Assembly (NCBI GenBank): GCA_023443225.1
Contig: JAEZVF010000080.1
Location: forward strand, 1 to 46,490
Length of the DNA: 46,490 bases
Source: Bacillota bacterium
Lineage (GTDB): Bacteria; Bacillota; Clostridia; Lachnospirales; Lachnospiraceae
Direction: 5' to 3'
Positions within the stretch are counted from its first letter, which is position 1; each line of letters starts with the position of its first letter. Below are positions 23,790-33,404 of this stretch, one piece after another. The position numbers and the translations under genes are program-made. Below the pieces are notes generated by a model. It was given only the letters and a program-made list of their open reading frames with translations. It had not been told where the DNA came from and did no database searches.

Positions 23790-24359
23790 TTGGCTATAAA
23801 GATTTTTATAGATCAAGGTCACAATCCCAGCGGATTTTTTAACAGTGGCGCGGAAGCCAATGGTTTGAATGAATCAGAGATAAATTATCAGGTTGGCATC
23901 TATCTACGGAATATGTTAAACAATGATCCTAGATATGAAGCACGCGTATCCAGACCAACTCCTACTACCGTACTCGGTACCGATAATACTACTAGTCTGG
24001 CAGAAAGAGTCAGGATGGCAAATGAATGGCCTGCGAATTATTTTATAAGTATTCACTGTAATTCAAACCCCAATCCAGCTATTAATGGTACAGAGGTTTA
24101 TATCCTACAGTATTTTACAGAAGCTAACTGGTTTGCGGAGCAAGTTTTGAATGGAATTATTGAGACTGTTGGTACAAAGAATAATGGTATACGTATCAAT
24201 AAATCTTTGTATGTATTAAGAAGAACTACGATGACAGCTATTTTGGTAGAATTGGGATACTTAACGAATCTGTCAGATGCCGAAAAACTTAGAGATAATC
24301 AATACTTGTTTGCTTTGGGCATATTCCGTGGGATAAATAAGTATTTTGGTTTTGCGTAA
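23790..24359 (+). CDS. N-acetylmuramoyl-L-alanine amidase (Amidase_3)
   Basis: This 189-residue zinc amidase cleaves the bond between muramic acid and the stem peptide. Zinc ligands are His in FIDQGHNPSG (residue 11), Glu in GLNESEINYQ (about 28) and His in FISIHCNSN; the catalytic Glu is in ILVELGYLTN. It is only the catalytic domain, with no signal peptide and no wall-binding repeats, which suggests release by lysis or a sporulation mother-cell role like CwlC, or a phage-derived enzyme. I choose the TTG at 23790 with GGAAAGGAAG 7 bases upstream, because the core begins there; an ATG at 23739 adds a non-family stretch. Confidence 0.9.
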   Translation: MAIKIFIDQGHNPSGFFNSGAEANGLNESEINYQVGIYLRNMLNNDPRYEARVSRPTPTTVLGTDNTTSLAERVRMANEWPANYFISIHCNSNPNPAINGTEVYILQYFTEANWFAEQVLNGIIETVGTKNNGIRINKSLYVLRRTTMTAILVELGYLTNLSDAEKLRDNQYLFALGIFRGINKYFGFA

Positions 24360-24367
24360 GTATCAAT

Positions 24368-24399
24368 ATAACCTGGGGTTTACTAAAATCCCAGGTTAT
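24368..24399 (+). terminator. Terminator hairpin after the amidase
   Basis: ATAACCTGGG (24368-24377) pairs with CCCAGGTTAT (24390-24399). The T-run after it is weak (GTTAGTTCT). Confidence 0.6.
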
Positions 24400-24462
24400 G
24401 TTAGTTCTAGTTGATTCTCATAATTTGCCTCTTACTCAGTTGTAAGGCGTGAAAAGGGTTTC

Positions 24463-25851
24463 CTATCCCATGATATACTCATCAATAGCAACGGCTGCAT
24501 TTTTACCGGCACCCATAGCAAGTATCACAGTAGCTGCTCCGGTTACAGCATCTCCACCAGCATATACACCTTTATAGGAGGTTAATCCGGTAAGCTCATC
24601 TGCTATAATACCACCCCATTTCTGTGTTTCTAGACCTTTCGTGGTATCCTTAATTAATGGGTTCGGTGAGGTTCCAATTGACATGATGACACAATCAGCC
24701 TCTACTACAAATTCACTTCCTTCCAAAGGAATTGGCTTTTGTCTTCCAGAAGCATCCGGACTCCCAAGCGTCATCTCCTGACAAATAATATTTGCTACCC
24801 ATCCATCTTCATCCCCACTTATTTGAAGGGGATTCGTTAGAAATAAGAAATGAATTCCTTCTTCTTTCGCATGTTCTACTTCTTCCAAACGAGCAGGCAG
24901 TTCCTTTTCTGTACGACGGTAAATAATAGTCACATCAGCACCTAGGCGTTTTGCACATCTTGCTGCATCCATAGCTACATTTCCTCCACCGACTACAGCA
25001 ACCTTTTTGCCCTTTTGAATTGGTGTTGTTACATTTTCCTCATATGCTTTCATGAGATTAATTCTGGTAAGAAATTCATTGGCTGAATATACTCCTTTTA
25101 AATTCTCACCTTTTATATTCATAAATCTTGGCAGTCCTGCACCGGAACCAATAAATACAGCCTCATAACCATAATCATTTAATAGTTCCTCAATTAAGAT
25201 GGTTTTTCCAATTACTACATTCGTCTGAACATCAACTCCAAGTTCTTTTAAGGATGCTATTTCCTTCTGAACAATAGCCTTTGGAAGTCTAAATTCAGGT
25301 ATACCATAAACTAAAACACCGCCGGCAAGATGTAACGCTTCAAAGACGGTTACATGATATCCTTTTCTAGCAAGGTCTCCGGCACATGCCAGGCCGGAAG
25401 GACCGGATCCGATAACAGCAACTTTATGACCATTGGATTCTGCTTTTACAACTTTATCATTACAGTTAGTATTATGGTAATCTGCAATAAAACGTTCTAG
25501 CCTTCCAATTGCAACTGGCTCTCCTTTTATCCCTCGGACACATTTTGCCTCACACTGTGATTCCTGTGGGCATACTCTACCGCATACGGCCGGCAATGAA
25601 CTGGAACGGTTAATCACCTGAAATGCTTCCTCAAAATTGCCATCGGCTACTTCTTGTATAAATGCAGGAATATCAATTTGAACTGGACATCCAGTAATAC
25701 AGGGCTTGTGCTTACAATTCAAGCAACGCTTTGCTTCATCTATTGCTTGTTCTTTTGAATAACCGAGTGCAACCTCAGAAAAATTCTTATTTCTTATGTC
25801 AGCTTTTTGGACTGGCATTTCATTTTTAATTTTTGACATATTTATTGACAT
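24463..25851 (-). CDS. nfnB: NfnB, large subunit of electron-bifurcating transhydrogenase
   Basis: This 462-residue flavoprotein is of the GltD/NfnB type. N-terminal Fe-S ligands lie in CLNCKHKPCITGCPV (about residues 43-57) and CGRVCPQESQCEAKC (90-104). VAVIGSGPSGLACAGDL (about 148) binds FAD, VAVVGGGNVAMDAARCA (about 287) binds NADPH, and YAGGDAVTGAATVILAMGAG closes the FAD site. Next to an NfnA-type gene this is the NADPH-binding large subunit of the NADH-dependent reduced ferredoxin:NADP+ oxidoreductase rather than glutamate synthase beta. Its ATG directly follows the TAA of nfnA (no gap), with GAGGTG inside nfnA. Confidence 0.88.
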   Translation of the reverse strand: MSINMSKIKNEMPVQKADIRNKNFSEVALGYSKEQAIDEAKRCLNCKHKPCITGCPVQIDIPAFIQEVADGNFEEAFQVINRSSSLPAVCGRVCPQESQCEAKCVRGIKGEPVAIGRLERFIADYHNTNCNDKVVKAESNGHKVAVIGSGPSGLACAGDLARKGYHVTVFEALHLAGGVLVYGIPEFRLPKAIVQKEIASLKELGVDVQTNVVIGKTILIEELLNDYGYEAVFIGSGAGLPRFMNIKGENLKGVYSANEFLTRINLMKAYEENVTTPIQKGKKVAVVGGGNVAMDAARCAKRLGADVTIIYRRTEKELPARLEEVEHAKEEGIHFLFLTNPLQISGDEDGWVANIICQEMTLGSPDASGRQKPIPLEGSEFVVEADCVIMSIGTSPNPLIKDTTKGLETQKWGGIIADELTGLTSYKGVYAGGDAVTGAATVILAMGAGKNAAVAIDEYIMG

Positions 25852-26694
25852 TTAATTCACCTCGATTTTATATAGATTGCAAACATCTTCATGTGCTTTA
25901 CGCTCAAATTGTTTGTACATGCCGGAACGTGCGAGAGCCTCATCAAAGTCAACTTCATGTCCATTAAATTCAGGTCCATCTACACATGCAAATTTTGTTT
26001 CTCCTCCAACCGTCAATCGACAGCCGCCACACATGCCAGTTCCGTCGATCATAATCGGATTCATACTAGCAACTGTTTTGATTCCAAATTCTTTTGTAAG
26101 ATTACATACATATTTCATCATAATCAACGGTCCGATTGTAATTACTTCATCATACTGCTCTCCACTTTCAATCAACTTTTTAAGTGCATCCGTAACGAGT
26201 CCTTTTTCACCGCAGCTCCCATCATCTGACATCAGCAGCAGTTTATCGCTGTTTGTTTTGAATTCATTTTCCAAAATAACAAGGTCTTTATTACGAAAAC
26301 CTATGATTGCGTGAACCTCTGTCCCTTGCTCATGGAATTTTTTCACTACTGGATAGCCTATCGCACATCCAACGCCACCACCAACTACAGCAACTTTCTT
26401 CTTTCCTTCTGTTTCCGTCGCACGTCCAAGTGGCCCTACAAAGTCATGGAGGCATTCTCCTTCTTCCATATGATTCAGTATTTCGGTACTTGCACCTACT
26501 ACCTGAAATATGATCGTTATCGTACCCTTATTACGATCATAATCCGCTATGGTAAGTGGTATTCTTTCACCGTTTTCATCGGTACGTAAGATTATAAATT
26601 GACCTGGCTGAGCTTTTTTGGCCAGCAGGGGTGCTTCTATCTCCATTAATGTTACGGTTGGATTAAGTACTTTTTTTCTAATTATCTGAAACAT
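25852..26694 (-). CDS. nfnA: NfnA, small subunit of electron-bifurcating transhydrogenase
   Basis: This 280-residue protein is a ferredoxin-NADP reductase-type subunit like dihydroorotate dehydrogenase electron transfer proteins. ERIPLTIADYD (about residue 42) is the FAD-binding RxPxT/S block, VAVVGGGVGCAIGYP (about 102) the nucleotide loop, and DGTGMCGGCRLTVGGETKFACVDGPEF (about 220-245) carries the Cys ligands of a [2Fe-2S] cluster. With NfnB it couples NADH and reduced ferredoxin oxidation to NADP+ reduction in the cytoplasm, a typical way for fermenting anaerobes to balance redox. Confidence 0.9.
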   Translation of the reverse strand: MFQIIRKKVLNPTVTLMEIEAPLLAKKAQPGQFIILRTDENGERIPLTIADYDRNKGTITIIFQVVGASTEILNHMEEGECLHDFVGPLGRATETEGKKKVAVVGGGVGCAIGYPVVKKFHEQGTEVHAIIGFRNKDLVILENEFKTNSDKLLLMSDDGSCGEKGLVTDALKKLIESGEQYDEVITIGPLIMMKYVCNLTKEFGIKTVASMNPIMIDGTGMCGGCRLTVGGETKFACVDGPEFNGHEVDFDEALARSGMYKQFERKAHEDVCNLYKIEVN

Positions 26695-26765
26695 GATTAT
26701 CTCCCTTTCAATGCAACATGGTACATTCCTAAATGGTTACATGTTACAGTTCTATTCCTTTACAT

Positions 26766-26813
26766 AAAAGGACTGTCACAAAATGTTATTAAACCTTAGC
26801 TTTGCGACAGTCC
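26766..26813 (-). terminator. Rho-independent terminator after the alcohol dehydrogenase
   Basis: A 13-bp stem with one G-U pair is formed by 26770-26782 (GGACTGTCACAAA) and 26801-26813 (TTTGCGACAGTCC). On the minus strand it is followed by TTTTATG. It separates the dehydrogenase from nfnA. Confidence 0.85.
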
Positions 26814-26861
26814 ATTGATATTAATACCTATAATAGTTTGTTAAATTCAGGTTGTTATGGA

Positions 26862-28037
26862 TTAGAAATCAACTTCAGTATCATAATAACAGCAGTGTAA
26901 TAATTTTTCCATTAATTCCGGGGTAATTGTTCTTGGATTAGAGCCAGTACATGCATCACCAACTGCAAGTTCAGCTACCTTCGGAAGTTTATCAAGGAAT
27001 TCTTTTTCAGCAATAATTCCACCTTCATAGTCTTTAATACAACTTGGAATATCCAAAGCTTTATTTAAACTATTAATGTGAGCAATCAGTGCATCTGCTG
27101 TTGGTTCAAGCCCAATAAAAGCAGCTATTTCTGCATATCTTTTTGCTGCAGCTTCATCCTTTGCATTAAACTGGATAACCTTAGGAAGATACATTGCATT
27201 TGCACAGCCATGTACAATGTGTCCACCTGTATAAGCAGCACCAGTCTTATGAGCCATGGAATGTACTATACCAAGTAATGCATTGGAAAAAGCCATACCA
27301 GCAAGACATTGTGCATTGTGCATCTTAGCACGTGCATCCATATCACCTTCATAAGACTTAACTAAATACTCATTTACCATTTTAATTGCATGAAGTGCAA
27401 GAGGATCGGTATAGTCACAGTTAAGTGTGGAAACATAGGCTTCAACAGCATGAGTCAAAGCGTCCATACCAGTGTGCGCAGTAAGCTTCTTTGGCATTGT
27501 TTCAGCCAGATCAGGATCTACAATCGCAACATCCGGAGTAATATTAAAATCAGCCAAAGGATACTTAATTCCCTTGTTATAATCCGTTATAACTGAAAAT
27601 GCAGTAACTTCTGTTGCTGTACCTGAAGTAGAAGGAATTGCACAGAACTTTGCTTTCGTACGAAGGGATGGGAAATTAAATGGAATGCATAGATCATCAA
27701 AAGTAGTATCGGGATATTCATAGAATGCCCACATAGCTTTTGCAGCATCAATCGGGGATCCTCCGCCAATTGATACGATCCAATCTGGTTCGAAGTCACG
27801 CATTGCTGCGGCTCCTTTCATTACGGTTTCTACTGACGGATCTGGTTCTACACCTTCAAAAAGTTGAACTTCCATTCCAGCTTCCTTTAGATAATTTTCT
27901 ACTTTATCTAGAAAACCGAAACGTTTCATACTTCCGCCACCGACAACAACGATAGCCTTTTTTCCTTTTAAGTCCTTTAATGCAGCAATTGAACCTTTAC
28001 CATGATAAAGATCTCTTGGAATTGTAAATCTAGCCAT
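26862..28037 (-). CDS. Iron-containing alcohol dehydrogenase
   Basis: This 391-residue group III dehydrogenase matches clostridial NAD(P)H-dependent butanol/1,3-propanediol-type enzymes. The nucleotide loop is VSIGGGSPIDAAKAMW (about residues 89-104), IPSTSGTATEVTAFSVIT follows, and metal ligands are in DPDLAETMPKKLTAHTGMDALTHAVEAY (Asp and His), GIVHSMAHKTGA (His) and HIVHGCANA (His). It should reduce short-chain aldehydes to alcohols in fermentation. AAGGAG lies 9 bases before the ATG. It is monocistronic, ended by a strong terminator, upstream of but separate from nfnAB; both serve redox balance. Confidence 0.93.
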   Translation of the reverse strand: MARFTIPRDLYHGKGSIAALKDLKGKKAIVVVGGGSMKRFGFLDKVENYLKEAGMEVQLFEGVEPDPSVETVMKGAAAMRDFEPDWIVSIGGGSPIDAAKAMWAFYEYPDTTFDDLCIPFNFPSLRTKAKFCAIPSTSGTATEVTAFSVITDYNKGIKYPLADFNITPDVAIVDPDLAETMPKKLTAHTGMDALTHAVEAYVSTLNCDYTDPLALHAIKMVNEYLVKSYEGDMDARAKMHNAQCLAGMAFSNALLGIVHSMAHKTGAAYTGGHIVHGCANAMYLPKVIQFNAKDEAAAKRYAEIAAFIGLEPTADALIAHINSLNKALDIPSCIKDYEGGIIAEKEFLDKLPKVAELAVGDACTGSNPRTITPELMEKLLHCCYYDTEVDF

Positions 28038-28428
28038 ACTATTATTCTCCTTTATATTTTTTATTTATATTTGATACTTAAAAATTTGGTAAGAATGCTT
28101 TTTTGTATTGACAATATTTTAACATTAAATTATTAAGTATTGTAATGCAAAAACTACTATTCGATATTCCGTTATCGATATATAAAGGATAAGAATAGTT
28201 CCTAAATATTGGATAAACTCATTTAATACCATTATAACATTCATATAAATATGCTTTTGAATAAATATGATGCATAATTATTAAACAATTTGCAATGAGT
28301 ATATGGAATAATGTCATTCCATTATTGATATAAACAACTAAATATAGAGAGATAATTTGATAATATATTAACACATTAATAGAACTAAAATGATCATAAA
28401 CAATTATTACGAAGACACGGTAGACAAA
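28038..28428. other. Intergenic region upstream of the alcohol dehydrogenase
   Basis: About 390 AT-rich bases without a credible gene. It must hold the dehydrogenase promoter (minus strand), but I cannot pick one convincingly. I looked for a Rex-type operator (TTGTTAA, four bases, TTAACAA) and did not find one. Confidence 0.4.
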
Positions 28429-28463
28429 CGACAAGTACCACACGCAAAAAGTGGTACTTGTCG
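28429..28463 (-). terminator. Terminator of the ABC transporter operon
   Basis: CGACAAGTACCAC (28429-28441) pairs perfectly with GTGGTACTTGTCG (28451-28463), loop 9. On the minus strand it is followed by TTTGTC; on the plus strand by TATTTTC. Confidence 0.75.
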
Positions 28464-28494
28464 TATTTTCAATATAGCAAATCTTCAATCGATG

Positions 28495-30857
28495 TTACTC
28501 TATAGCCTTTATGCGTTCCACAAAAGAATGCCTCTTGGAATATTTCACTGCAACAATAGAAAACACTGTCTGTACCACGAATAAGGATATTGTAAAAAGA
28601 GATACAGCCACAATCGGAAAATTGTATGTGAGCTTGCCGAAAAGTTCCAAGTTGGTTAAACGCTTTACACACGCCAATGCTAACTAACGATCCAGGAATT
28701 AACATAATAAGGAGCGTCCCCAAAATATATATGAAACATTCCCACGAAAGCATTTGCGAAAGCTGTTTATTGGTCATGCCGACGGATTGAAATATACCAA
28801 ATTCCTGCTGACGTAGTAATTAGAGTATTTACCAAATTCATCAAGGCAAATAAGAATATGAATATCAGTAGTCCGTAAGCTGCCCTCATACAATAATTCA
28901 AACTCGAAGCCATAGATCTGGCCAAATCATCAAGGGAAATAATGTTGATCCTTCCGTCAGTAACTGTACTAAAAATACCCTCCCGCAGTTGCTGTGAGTC
29001 TTTGGAACAATGAATATTGAAACAGGTCGTAAAATTATCAATATCAGGATAAAGTTTATGAAGCGACTGTTCCGGCAGGATAAAAAAATTGCCTCCATTC
29101 CCAGTATTTATTTTATCAACTATAGCTTGAACAGTAAACACATGACTTTCTCCACTTAAGGCTTTCATCTCAATTTGGTCTCCCAAAGAAAACTCCACTC
29201 CAAATAATTTCTTCATCAAGTTGTCCGCATCACGTATGAACAGTATGCCATCCGATGACAGAAGCATTTCATAATCAACTACTCCTTCTTGAATGGTATT
29301 GGATGGTAACAATTCATCCATTTGCTCTTTTGTTATACCGGAAATCAAGAAGTTTTCATCTTCTTTTACTTGAGGTAACAAAACACTGGCTGCACTATAA
29401 GCACTGATATATTCGACACCCGGAAGCTGTTCCAGTTCATTTCTTAACGTATCGTCCAAAGTATTCTTCTGCTGATACGCTAAGAGTGATTCTCCATATT
29501 GGACAGCATCCAGCAGATAATCGCCACCGTCTCTCATCTGTGCCCGTGCGATTTCTTCTAAGCTAATGGAATTTCCATAGCTTGCAATACACATCAACAA
29601 TATCCCCGTTAGCCCTAAGGACAACAATGTGACAATTGCTTTTTTCCTATTACGACTAAAATTCATAATGGCAAGAGGAAACGGGCTTAACCTTCTATGA
29701 AGCCTTTTTGATTTGGACATTTCGCTTGTATTGGAATACGCGCTCGCACGAACCGCTTCGATGGCAGATACTTTACCGGCCATTTTTATTGGCTTACGCG
29801 TTGACACTATAATAACCAAATACGTTAGTGCCACAATGAAGACAGAATATTTAAAATTGTCCACCCAGACCCAATAGCCTGGAAGCAGTAGATAGGAAAA
29901 AAGTGCACCCGATACCAATCCAATCGGAATAGCAATCCATGAAAGCCTGCTCCGCTCGATTCGGACAATCGCCCGCAGTTGTTTTGCTGTAGTACCAATC
30001 ACTTTAAGCCGTCCATACTCTTTCCGTTTACTCATAACAGAGATATAAAAGATATTGTAAATCACAAGCGCACAGGCAATTGTCACAAACAAGGCGACTA
30101 CGTAAATGGCAGTATCAGAGCCAAGATATAAATCATTCAAATCAAAGTAGGTAGAACTATAAAAAATTCGTTCCTCAGGAATATTCATAGTATAAAAAAA
30201 GGAAGCAATTTTCTCTTTTAACTGTTCAGGTGCTAGATCACCTGTCATACGGATTTTAAGATTGTAAGGCGATGGGTTGCCAGAGGCATCAATCGCCATT
30301 TCAGAAATCAATACATGAAATCTCCTGCTAATGTTTTCTTTTTCTAAAATACCGCTAATAACATAATCCTGTTCGCCATTACCAATATTCAAACGAATAA
30401 GCTGACCAGGCTCCTGTGGCATATCGTAATAATTCAGCATGGCGCGCTCCACAACAATTTCTGAGACCTCTTGCGGATATTCACCGCTGATAGGTTCCCA
30501 TTGCCCCAATTTCAGCATTCCGGGGCTTTGATATGAAATCATAAGGTTTGAGTCCCGGTACTTCGTCATAATCATAGTGCTTTCATAACCATATTGTTCA
30601 AATTGATCTGCATTTACTAGGCGGGCAATTTCCGCATGAGTCATTTCCGTACATCCCGCTTGATATTGACCGCGAATGCGCTCCCTTGTTTGCTCATCGC
30701 TTGCCGTATAGAAAAAGGCAAATGTGCTCATAAGACATACTGCAAGAGCTATTGTGATGATAACAAAGATGTTGCGTCGTTTATCCGATGCCATACTACG
30801 CTTAGAGAACTTTTTAATAACCGCCTTATTATTGTTCCCAAAGAGAATGTCATTCAT
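28495..30857 (-). pseudogene. ABC transporter permease (FtsX/MacB type), two frameshifts near the end
   Basis: The reading frame from the ATG at 30857 runs 696 residues with a MacB/FtsX layout: an N-terminal helix (about 25-45), an extracellular domain, three helices, then a second FtsX unit. It breaks after MNLVNTLIT. The expected continuation RQQEFGIFQSVGMTNKQ lies in another frame starting near 28812, and after KAFNQLGTF a single extra base near 28635 shifts it again into GKLTYNFPIVAV, which ends properly at RIKAIE (stop 28495-28497). Full product would be about 785 residues. The last two transmembrane helices are lost, so the protein is probably inactive unless these are sequencing errors. 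The operon suggests an antimicrobial-peptide exporter/sensor. Confidence 0.85.
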
Positions 30858-30868
30858 AGTGATACCCC

Positions 30869-31534
30869 CTAGCCTACAATCCGGCCATCTTCAAGCCGGA
30901 TAATCCTGTCAGCAAGTTGGGCTATCTCGCTGTTGTGGGTAATCATAACAATAGTTTGATGAAATTGATTGCTCGTCTGCTTTAACAAGCCAAGCACATT
31001 CGCACTTGTTCGGCTGTCAAGGTTTCCTGTCGGCTCATCGGCAAGAACAATGGCGGGTTTCGCAATCAGGGCGCGAGCTATGGCGACGCGCTGCTGTTGT
31101 CCACCAGATAGATTGTTTGGTAAACTTTTAAGTTTCTCCTCCAAGCCAAGCAGATTTACAATTTCTTGCATAAAAGCCTTATCTACCATATCCCCGTCTA
31201 GTTCCACAGGCAGTACAATATTTTCATAAACATTCAAAATTGGCACAAGGTTATAGTTTTGAAAAACAAAACCTATATTGCGACGGCGAAAGATGGTAAG
31301 TTGTTCATCATTCATTTTGGCAATCTCTTTGTCTCGTATGATAATGCTACCAGATGTTGGTATATCCAAGCCGCCCATCATGTTAAGAAGGGTGGATTTT
31401 CCGCTGCCGGATGTACCGACAATAGCCACAAACTCACCCTGTTCCGCTGTTAAACTGACGCCATCCAGCGCCCTTGTAATATTTGGTTCCACGCCGTAAT
31501 GCTTTTTTAAATCTTTTGCTTGCAATATGTTCAT
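30869..31534 (-). CDS. ABC transporter ATP-binding protein (MacB/BceA type)
   Basis: This 221-residue ATPase has Walker A GTSGSGKST (about residues 40-48), the Q-loop FVFQNYNLVP, the signature LSGGQQQRVAIARAL (about 141), Walker B PAIVLADEPTGNLDS and the H-loop MITHN. It belongs to the LolD/MacB/BceA group that powers FtsX-type permeases. I start at the ATG at 31534 (AAAGGAAG 7 bases upstream), dropping ten extra residues. It lies 11 bases before the broken permease gene and downstream of a two-component system. Confidence 0.93.
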   Translation of the reverse strand: MNILQAKDLKKHYGVEPNITRALDGVSLTAEQGEFVAIVGTSGSGKSTLLNMMGGLDIPTSGSIIIRDKEIAKMNDEQLTIFRRRNIGFVFQNYNLVPILNVYENIVLPVELDGDMVDKAFMQEIVNLLGLEEKLKSLPNNLSGGQQQRVAIARALIAKPAIVLADEPTGNLDSRTSANVLGLLKQTSNQFHQTIVMITHNSEIAQLADRIIRLEDGRIVG

Positions 31535-31589
31535 TGGCAATCTTCCTTTCGTGTTAATACACATATCTTAATACCGAAAGGTTGCAGAA

Positions 31590-31651
31590 ATCTCACAACG
31601 AAAATGAGTTTACCGAATAAAACTGCCCCAATTCTCGCATTGTTGTGATAT
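31590..31651. promoter_or_regulatory. Spaced inverted repeat before the ABC genes
   Basis: ATCTCACAAC (31590-31599) faces GTTGTGATAT (31642-31651); the CACAAC/GTTGTG cores are perfect. It sits between the kinase and ATPase genes, where a response-regulator-controlled promoter is expected in Bce-type modules. The 42-base gap is long for one dimer site. Confidence 0.35.
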
Positions 31652-31661
31652 TCTCATATTA

Positions 31662-32696
31662 TTAAGCCCTGTTCGGAAGAAAGATGGAAAACGTGCTGCC
31701 TTTACCAATTTCAGAAGTAACTTTTATGTAACCACCCTGCAAGGTAATAATCTCTCGGGCAAGGTATAGGCCGATACCGATACCCTCTATGTCGTGGACT
31801 TCTTCTTCACGGTAAAACCGCCCCCAAATCTCCGCTTGATGACTTTCGCTAATTCCTTTGCCGTTATCAGTAATATCAATCTTTGTGTAAAACTCCCATT
31901 CGGCAACCACGACATTGATACTACCGCCCTCTGTTGTGTATTTAACGGCATTGTCCAGAATATTAAATAGTGCCTCGCCTGTCCACTTTATATCGTGTGG
32001 AACGGACAAATCCTCCGGGCAATCTACTGTTATCTTAATGCGCTTCTTTTCCGCGTTAAGCAGAACACTGCCCAAAGCCGTTGCAAGTGTCCCGTGAATA
32101 GTACAATTTGTTTTTACTGGTGCAAAAACACCAGTTTCCAAACGTGAAGTCTTAATCATGGACTGCATCAAAAAATCTAATTTATCAAGCTGTACGCTTG
32201 TTGCATGTAGAAGTTCATGCCGCTTATCCTCCGGTAAATTTTGTTCCAATAAAAGGTCATTTACTATTTTCAAGTTAGCAATCGGTGTTTTAACCTGATG
32301 AGAAATGTCTGAAATAAGCTCCTGCAATTTTACCCTTTCTTCTGCGACCTGGTTTCGGCCTTCCAACATGACATCATAAAGCCGCTTTAAGCGATGATTG
32401 ATTTTAACAAATATCATTTCTTCCTCGTAGCCGTACTGTGGACTAATGCTTGCTGCCATCATATCGTCCAATGTTTGGCAGATAGAGGAAGAAAATAAAT
32501 CAATTTTCTTTCTTGTAATTACAACAAATATCGTTCCCCAAAGAAATAACATCAGGGCAAGAAGCAGACTCAATAAAATTACCATGGTATTTTTAGCCGT
32601 AAACCATAAAATTGTAAGCATAACGGAGCTTGTAATTAACGTAGCTGCTCCAATAGCAAGGATGATTTTATTGATTGATATTTTGTTAAAATTCAT
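31662..32696 (-). CDS. Sensor histidine kinase, intramembrane-sensing type
   Basis: This 344-residue kinase has two adjacent helices (about residues 8-30 and 36-58) joined by only a few residues, so it has no extracellular sensor, as in BceS-type kinases that sense through their ABC transporter. The phospho-acceptor is in ISDISHQVKTPIANL, the N box in LFNILDNAVKYT, the G boxes in DNGKGIS and GIGIGLYLAREI. The ATG at 32696 overlaps the end of the response-regulator gene by 11 bases (translational coupling). Downstream ATPase and permease complete the module. Confidence 0.92.
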   Translation of the reverse strand: MNFNKISINKIILAIGAATLITSSVMLTILWFTAKNTMVILLSLLLALMLFLWGTIFVVITRKKIDLFSSSICQTLDDMMAASISPQYGYEEEMIFVKINHRLKRLYDVMLEGRNQVAEERVKLQELISDISHQVKTPIANLKIVNDLLLEQNLPEDKRHELLHATSVQLDKLDFLMQSMIKTSRLETGVFAPVKTNCTIHGTLATALGSVLLNAEKKRIKITVDCPEDLSVPHDIKWTGEALFNILDNAVKYTTEGGSINVVVAEWEFYTKIDITDNGKGISESHQAEIWGRFYREEEVHDIEGIGIGLYLAREIITLQGGYIKVTSEIGKGSTFSIFLPNRA

Positions 32697-33378
32697 CGCG
32701 TTCACCGCCTATCCACATATATCCCATACCATAAACGGTTTTAATATATTGGCGGTTGAGCGTTTCTAATTTTCCGCGTATGCGGCTGATTGTAGAGGTT
32801 AGTGTATGCTCGTCCACAAAATTACCATCAATGTCCCAGAGCTTTTCGAGAAGCACCTGCCTTGTCAATACATTCTTAGGATTTTTTGCAAATATCTTTA
32901 GTGTACGGTATTCTGTCGGGGTCAGGTTGATAGGTTCTCCAGCGACGGTAGCACTCATTTCTGAAAAATCAATGCGCAGATTGCCGTCATCAAATATCTC
33001 ATTACCGTTTTGTTTTGTAATGCGACCGAACAAAGAAGCAACTTTTCTTTGAAACACACTGATTGGAAAAGGCTTTGTCACATAATCATCTGCACCAAGC
33101 TCAAAACCCTTTATCATATCACTTTCCATATCGTTGGCGGTTAGAAAGATAATAGCTGCATTGCTACTCTGCCCCCGAATTTTCTTGCATAAATCGAAGC
33201 CGTTGCCGTCCGGCAAATTGACATCCAGTATGAATAAATGATATTCGTCTGTCATAAATAACTGTTCTGCGCTGGCCGCGGTGTAAGCGGAAGCTACTTT
33301 ATATCCGGCAGTTTCTAAGCTATACGACAATGTCTTGTTTAACAGGTTATCATCTTCAATTACAAGTATTTTCCTCAT
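32686..33378 (-). CDS. OmpR-family response regulator
   Basis: This 230-residue regulator has a receiver domain (acidic pair EDD at 8-10, phospho-Asp in LFILDVNLPDGNG, Thr in IIFLTAND, Lys in DYVTKPF) and a C-terminal winged helix (LTPTEYRTLKIFAKNPKNVLTR, then VDEHTLTSTISRIRGKL as recognition helix, YIKTVYGMGYMW). GGGGTG precedes the ATG at 33378. It is the first gene of the RR-HK-ATPase-permease set; it probably activates the ABC genes. Confidence 0.94.
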   Translation of the reverse strand: MRKILVIEDDNLLNKTLSYSLETAGYKVASAYTAASAEQLFMTDEYHLFILDVNLPDGNGFDLCKKIRGQSSNAAIIFLTANDMESDMIKGFELGADDYVTKPFPISVFQRKVASLFGRITKQNGNEIFDDGNLRIDFSEMSATVAGEPINLTPTEYRTLKIFAKNPKNVLTRQVLLEKLWDIDGNFVDEHTLTSTISRIRGKLETLNRQYIKTVYGMGYMWIGGERDEF

Positions 33379-33404
33379 TTTTTACACCCCATAGAATAAC
33401 ACCC

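Noticed and set aside
24463..26694. Glutamate synthase small subunit plus dihydroorotate dehydrogenase electron-transfer subunit
   Set aside because: No glutamate synthase large subunit or pyr genes are nearby, and the exact gene pair and junction match NfnAB.
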